Origin: Saccopteryx bilineata
Taxonomy: Eukaryota > Chordata > Mammalia > Chiroptera > Emballonuridae
Assembly (NCBI RefSeq): GCF_036850765.1
Contig: NC_089496.1
Coordinates: 105,421,767 to 105,485,766 of the forward strand
Direction: 5' to 3'
DNA: 64,000 bases
Made by a program: the position numbers and the translations under genes
Shown: piece after piece, positions 60,070 to 64,000 of the stretch
Layout of the letters: every line of letters begins with the position of its first letter
Numbering within the stretch: position 1 is the stretch's first letter
Notes under the pieces: model-generated
The model's database searches: none
The model's input: only the letters and a program-made list of their open reading frames with translations
Told to the model about the DNA's origin: nothing

Positions 60070-60471
60070 AAAGCTTTGGTACATATATACTATGGAATAC
60101 TACTCAGCCATAAGAAATGATGACATTGGATCATTTACAACAACATGGATGGGCCTTGATAACATTATACTGAGTGAAATAAGTAAATCAGAAAAGACTA
60201 AGAACTATATGATTCCATACATAGGTGGGACATAAAAATGAGACTCAGAGAATGGACAAGAGTGTGGGGGTTACGGGGTGGGTGGAGGAGGAGAGGGTTG
60301 AGGGAGGGGAGGGGCACAAAGAAAACCAGTTAGAAGGTGACAGAAGACAATTGGACTTTGGGTGATGGGAATGCAGCATAATCAAATGTCAAAATAACCT
60401 AGAGATGTTTTCTCTGAACATATGTACCCTGATTTATCAATGTCACCCCATTAAAATTAATTAAAAAAGAG
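60070..60471 (+). mobile_element. L1 3' end, 5'-truncated, 14-bp TSD
   Basis: Begins inside the last codons of ORF2 ('tactatggaatactactcag') and ends after the G-rich 3' UTR in a weak A tail. Exact TSD ttaaaactgataaa at 60056-60069 and 60472-60485. It belongs to a related but older subfamily than the 16725 copy. Confidence 0.93.
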
Positions 60472-60485
60472 TTAAAACTGATAAA

Positions 60486-60868
60486 TTTTTAAAGTATGTG
60501 TTGATTTATATTAAAACAATAACAATCCATGGTAAGATAAATAGTATAATTTTGTAAATGAAAAGCAACATAGTCTCCAAAACAAAACCAAGTGGGGCGT
60601 GAATACATAGTATCCTTGTTAAATTTATCCCAGTCTATTTCAGGTGTTAGTATACCACCGCCCGGCTTCCGTAGGACCTCGCCTACAGCACCTCCCAGCC
60701 TTCCTGTTATCAGGGTCATACATTTCATTTCTGCCCTGTTATGAACCACACAATATAGGCTCTTCTCTTATTTTTGCTGTAAACAGTGAATTTTCTTTAA
60801 AGAAATTTTTTAAAATAACAACAAAGAGCTTTTAAAATTTACACACACACACACACACACTCTCACAC

Positions 60869-60899
<31 letters not shown>

Positions 60900-61499
60900 C
60901 CTGGGATCTGACGGCAAGCTTTGATTTCTGGAACAACCTTTTAGCTTGTTTAGCCACATGCATTAGTTGTGATTGCTGCATCATAGGACAACTTCCCTAA
61001 AAATAATATGCTAACTTGTAGAAGGCTTGGTTGGGGCGGCCCCTCCTGCTGGACCACACACGACCTTCACGTTTTAGATATTTTTACTCTGGTGGCTGTA
61101 GAGGAAGCAGCAGAGGAAGCCTTACTATGTCGCGTTTTCTTCTTTCTCTCCCACTTACTTCCTTGTTCTGCTCTTACAAATGTAGATACATGGGGCCAAG
61201 GACAGAGTGGCCTGAGGACTGTGGGTCCCAGCCACAAGCTGCGCAGTTTCTGTTGGCCCAAAGGTCTGCGTGACTTATCACTGTCATCCAGTGCTGTCTC
61301 CCTGCTCCATGTCTGGGAGCCCCACCCTGGCCCAAGCTGCTGAGAGGAGAGCTGGGACAGTCATAAAGACACAGAGATGTCCTGCCGCCCCCTCCCAGGA
61401 CTGGAGGCTCTTTCAGGCCTTCCTGGAGTCCTGTCTCTTCCACTGACAGAAAAATCAGTGCATTGGAGGTCCTGGGAAGAAAACATCGTGCTTTTCCTT
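60486..61499. other. Unique noncoding sequence with (AC)n at 60841-60897
   Basis: The AC array has a TCTCACACC interruption in the middle. No gene recognised; the 111-codon frame at 61008-61343 has an overlapping minus frame and no domain. Confidence 0.45.
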
Positions 61500-61722
61500 T
61501 ATCTTCTTTCCCTCTCCTCTCTTGCTCTCCTTCCTCCTATTTCCCCTCCACTCCCTCTGAACCTCTCCCTCCCTTCCTTCCTCCCTTCCTTCTTTCCTCC
61601 CTCCTTCCCTCCCTCCCTTCTTCCCTTCATTCCTTCATCCCATGCTCTCCTTCCTCCTATTTCCCCTCCACCCCTCTGAACCTCTCCCTTCCTCCCTCCC
61701 TCCCTCCCTCCCTCCTCTCTCA
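61500..61722. repeat. Pyrimidine-rich tract with a 120-bp tandem duplication
   Basis: A phrase of about 50 bases starting at 61523 recurs at 61643 with few changes, so the tract grew by one tandem copy of a 120-bp unit as well as by CCTT slippage. Confidence 0.85.
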
Positions 61723-61749
61723 ATGAACATACATTGAGCACTGTGGTGA

Positions 61750-62184
61750 ATAATGAAGCCGAATAATATCCCCCCAAGAGATGGCCATGTCTTAATACCT
61801 GGAACCTGTGACTGTGTTACTGTCGGTATCAAAGGGGACTTTGCAGACGGGATTAAGGGAGAACAGGAAGAGTCAGAGTCGGAGAAGAAGTAATGTGACA
61901 AAAAGCGGGAGAAATTTGAAGATGCTCCGCTGCGGGCTCTGAAGACAGAGAAAGAGGCTGAGTGTGAGGGAGGCAGCTCAGAATCTAACTGGAAAAGGCA
62001 GGGAAATGGCTCCTCCCCCCACCCCCCAGCCTGGGCGGAGAGGGGGGGGGGCACAGAGCACAGCCCTGGGATACCTTCCTTTCAGGCCAGTGACACCATT
62101 TTGAACTTTTGACTTCTGAAACCTTACCAGAATACATCTGTGTGGTTTTAGACCACTAAGTCTGTGCTCATTTGTTACAGCATC
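61750..62184 (-). mobile_element. MaLR-type LTR, antisense, diverged
   Basis: Reversed MaLR landmarks: 'gagatggccatgtcttaata', 'cctggaacctgtgactgtgt', 'ggactttgcagacgggatta', later 'gttttagaccactaagtctg' and 'tgctcatttgttacagcatc'. The LTR element at 62191 inserted near its end. Confidence 0.75.
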
Positions 62185-62190
62185 GATGGT

Positions 62191-62892
62191 TGTAAAGCCA
62201 GTATCCACGGCCACCATCACAGCCTCCTGGCCCATGCAGGTTCGCATTAGATTTGGATAGATGGTAATGAAACAATGGAGCCAAGAACTGGTGGGCCATT
62301 ACCTTTAATCCTAGCTTGCACCGGGCGGGCAAGTAAAAACACACTGGTCTCCAAAACCCACTCATTCAGCACTCACAAAGCTACTGACTTATCCGAGTTT
62401 CCTAGCATCAAAGGGTTCTAGCTCACTAGCCTCATTCTCCTTTGTCCCCCATCTCCTTCTTTCTGCACAAACTCTGCACTAACTGGTTTCTCTTTCAGCA
62501 TTCCGCAATCTTGGCTGCTTCTCCTGGCCTCCTCCATGTGCCCTTTCTCTGCTCTCCTTTCTGCTCTCTCCTCTAATGCTAATCTCAGGAACCAAGAGAG
62601 AGCAAGCTCTCAGTCTGCCCCACTTTATAGTGTAGAAATCCAAACCCTTAATCCAATATACAAACAAGAAAGTCTCTGATACAAAGTCACTTATCTGAGG
62701 CATGCTGGGATTCCTCATGAGAGTGCACCACCCCACATCATGCAATCAGTCAAGGGTGTGGGGAAAAGCTTAGTCTTAAAACTAAGCCTTAGGCTATAAC
62801 CACCCTGCCTGCTTACAGCCTGTCCCCCACACCCAATACAAACTATAAGTGAGCAAACATATATATCAATTTACAAACTTATTTGACCAACA
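62191..62892 (-). repeat. 3' LTR (702 bp), TG...CA
   Basis: On the minus strand it runs from TGTTGG at 62892 to TTTACA at 62191. A TATA-like ATAAAG word lies at about 62623-62629 and an ATTAAA polyadenylation-type word at 62304-62309, so U3 would be about 265 bp and R-U5 the rest. A small palindrome (gagagc-aa-gctctc) lies just downstream of the TATA at 62598-62611. TATA and poly(A) roles are inference. Confidence 0.85.
62623..62629 (-). promoter_or_regulatory. Putative LTR TATA box
   Basis: Minus-strand CTATAAAGTG about 265 bp into the LTR; expected transcription start near 62595. Confidence 0.45.
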
Positions 62893-62907
62893 TTCCACCC
62901 CTTTTGC
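62893..62907 (-). other. Polypurine tract of the LTR element
   Basis: Minus strand reads gcaaaaggggtggaa immediately before the LTR start TGTTGG. This fixes the orientation of the element and its LTR boundary. Confidence 0.85.
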
Positions 62908-63141
62908 TCGCTTCACAATCTGAAGCACAGGTATTTCTGCACAAGGAAATTAGGCACATTACACAAATTACAACAGCACAAATCATACAGTTTCAACAAT
63001 TACAAAGGTACATTTCACCAGTCTCTGAGCACTTAGCCCAAAGTGCAAAATGTCCACGGCCTTCTTTCTAGCCATGGGAAAAGCTTCCCGGGGCAGGGGA
63101 GTGCTTCCAGGAAAGCCTCCCCCCACCCCCATCAGGGTATT

Positions 63142-63927
63142 TCACATTGGCCAAAATCTGTAAGTCCATCCAACAAAGGAGCCAGTGCTCACTCTGGTCG
63201 TAATCCAGGAATCAGTCCAAGCACATGGGGCCTCAGTCACCCCCATCATCCCTGCCATCCTGGCAGGTTTTACACTGTTCCAAAGAGGAGCACGTGGCAA
63301 TGCAGTCAGCATTTCCATCTCTGCTCTGGAGAGCATGATGGCACTCACCCTTATGTCCCAAAATTGCAGACCTACCAGGGGCATAGCAGGTACTCCTTGC
63401 TGTTGGGCTCTCACCTTCTGGAGACTGCGGATTGCAACTCCAGCCCGATTCTCCTCATCCTCCAAAGAGGAACTGAAAACACCAGCTCCCGCTGCCAGGC
63501 TCGAGCCCTGGGCTGCTGCAGCCTTCTGCTCCACTGGCCTTGCAGCCCTAGCTCTGGCCTCAGCCCCAGCCTCCCACCACTGCTGGCTCTCCACAGTGTC
63601 CAGGGAAATCTGCAACTCATGAACCTGTGAATCCTCCTCCAGCAACTGCTGTATTTCCAAGCAAATCTTGTGAACCAGGTCGGCCTCCTCCTCTGGTGCT
63701 TGCTCCAGCTCCTGGGTCGGCATCTCTTTCTCCCACATTTGCCCCAGTTCCTTCCACTTCTTGGTTTGCAGGTCCTGGGAAGCCTCTTCCACAGAGCTCT
63801 TGGTTTCCTCATGCATGGCTGTAAACATCAGCCAGCCTATAGCCCCCAAAAGGACAGCCATGGGGAACCATAACAGCAGCCAGTCCTCTACTCCACCACT
63901 CAAAGGTGGTGGTGGCTCCATACTCAT
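63142..63927 (-). CDS. Predicted membrane/coiled-coil protein of a nonautonomous LTR element
   Basis: Not recognised. The open frame extends upstream to a TTG at 63936; the first ATG is at 63927 (261 codons) and the next, at 63921, has the better context (A at -3, G at +4; 259 codons). Counting from the TTG codon, residues 6-17 are short and proline-rich (PPPPL). Residues about 18-41 are one hydrophobic segment (DWLLLWFPMAVLLGAIGWLM), so a single-pass membrane protein is likely. Residues about 45-110 are Glu/Gln/Leu-rich with heptad-like spacing, consistent with a coiled coil, and hold one Cys. 115-150 is Ala-rich. The rest is low in recognisable features. I see no Gag CCHC motif, protease DTG, RT box or Env features. 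It starts only 33 bases inside the 5' LTR, where gag would normally begin. It could be a captured host gene, a diverged gag/env piece or a chance frame. Confidence 0.5.
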   Translation of the reverse strand: MSMEPPPPLSGGVEDWLLLWFPMAVLLGAIGWLMFTAMHEETKSSVEEASQDLQTKKWKELGQMWEKEMPTQELEQAPEEEADLVHKICLEIQQLLEEDSQVHELQISLDTVESQQWWEAGAEARARAARPVEQKAAAAQGSSLAAGAGVFSSSLEDEENRAGVAIRSLQKVRAQQQGVPAMPLVGLQFWDIRVSAIMLSRAEMEMLTALPRAPLWNSVKPARMAGMMGVTEAPCAWTDSWITTRVSTGSFVGWTYRFWPM

Positions 63928-63959
63928 CTGTATCAAATCTTGCCACAGACTACGCCAAA

Positions 63960-64000
63960 TGTAAAGCCAGTAGCCACGGCCACCATCACAGCCGCCTGGC
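63960..64000 (-). repeat. 5' LTR, inner end only (cut by window edge)
   Basis: 41 bp matching 62191-62231 with two mismatches. Confidence 0.88.

Larger units (their letters stand above)
62191..64000 (-). mobile_element. Nonautonomous LTR retrotransposon with one small ORF (5' end beyond window)
   Basis: The sequence at 62191-62231 recurs at 63960-64000 (39 of 41 identical), and both copies start with TG on the plus strand (CA on the minus strand). The first is the 3' LTR (62191-62892), preceded on the minus strand by a polypurine tract. The second is the inner end of the 5' LTR, cut by the window edge. Only 1067 bp lie between the LTRs, far too little for gag-pol-env, so the element depends on another for reverse transcription. 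A possible primer-binding region starts TTTGGCG on the minus strand from 63959; beyond TGGCG it does not match a tRNA-Lys site. If the 5' LTR is full length the element is about 2.5 kb. Confidence 0.88.

Noticed and set aside
63043..63630. 195-codon plus frame and others opposite the LTR-element ORF
   Set aside because: Antisense shadow of the 261-codon frame; the orientation of the element (polypurine tract, LTR ends) supports the minus frame.

Overview
The window is animal nuclear DNA from a mammal, most likely a yangochiropteran bat. It has no bacterial-style gene packing and no host exon I can support. It is dominated by interspersed repeats. The bat assignment is an inference from many copies of VES-type tRNA-derived SINEs with target-site duplications (TSDs), from young L1 3' ends that share a short G-rich 3' UTR, from a recent-looking nonautonomous hAT element with an intact 8-bp TSD, and from a background of old mammalian repeats (MIR, MER20, MaLR-type LTRs). 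I cannot name the species.

Layout. 1-2034 is mostly unique sequence with an (AAT)n tract and MIR fragments. 2035-4993 is a 5'-truncated minus-strand L1 whose ORF2 is still open across Z, reverse transcriptase and Cys domains. 5-13 kb is unique sequence with MER20, MIR and an old L1 fragment. 13-26 kb carries SINEs and a young 477-bp L1 3' end (16725-17201). 26992-27262 is the hAT element. 27.4-31 kb holds an L1 3' end and two ancient LTRs, one split by a SINE. 34.3-36.3 kb holds a compound inverted duplication: a 351-bp inverted insert that joins copies of sequence from both sides of itself. 38.5-48.3 kb has a MaLR LTR, SINEs, a degraded pogo-like transposon end, an old L1 and a SINE cluster around a purine microsatellite. 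48.3-54.5 kb is mostly unique.

54.5-64 kb is the richest part. An old antisense L1 has been split by four SINEs and by a 2.2-kb insert (56845-59039). That insert is flanked by a 13-bp TSD and consists of class II retroviral integrase remnant, then class I retroviral gag-pro remnant, then an L1 3' end with an A-rich tail. It looks like one L1-mediated insertion of a chimeric template. From 62191 to the window end lies a minus-strand LTR element with a 702-bp 3' LTR, a polypurine tract, only 1067 bp of internal sequence and the start of the 5' LTR. Its one long reading frame predicts a short protein with one membrane segment and a coiled coil, with no recognisable Gag, Pol or Env motif. This is my best candidate for something undescribed.

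There is no operon or pathway. What the parts share is the L1 machinery: L1 tails, SINEs and the chimeric insert carry the marks of target-primed reverse transcription, and newer elements are nested in older ones. All retroviral remnants of classes I and II here are visibly broken.
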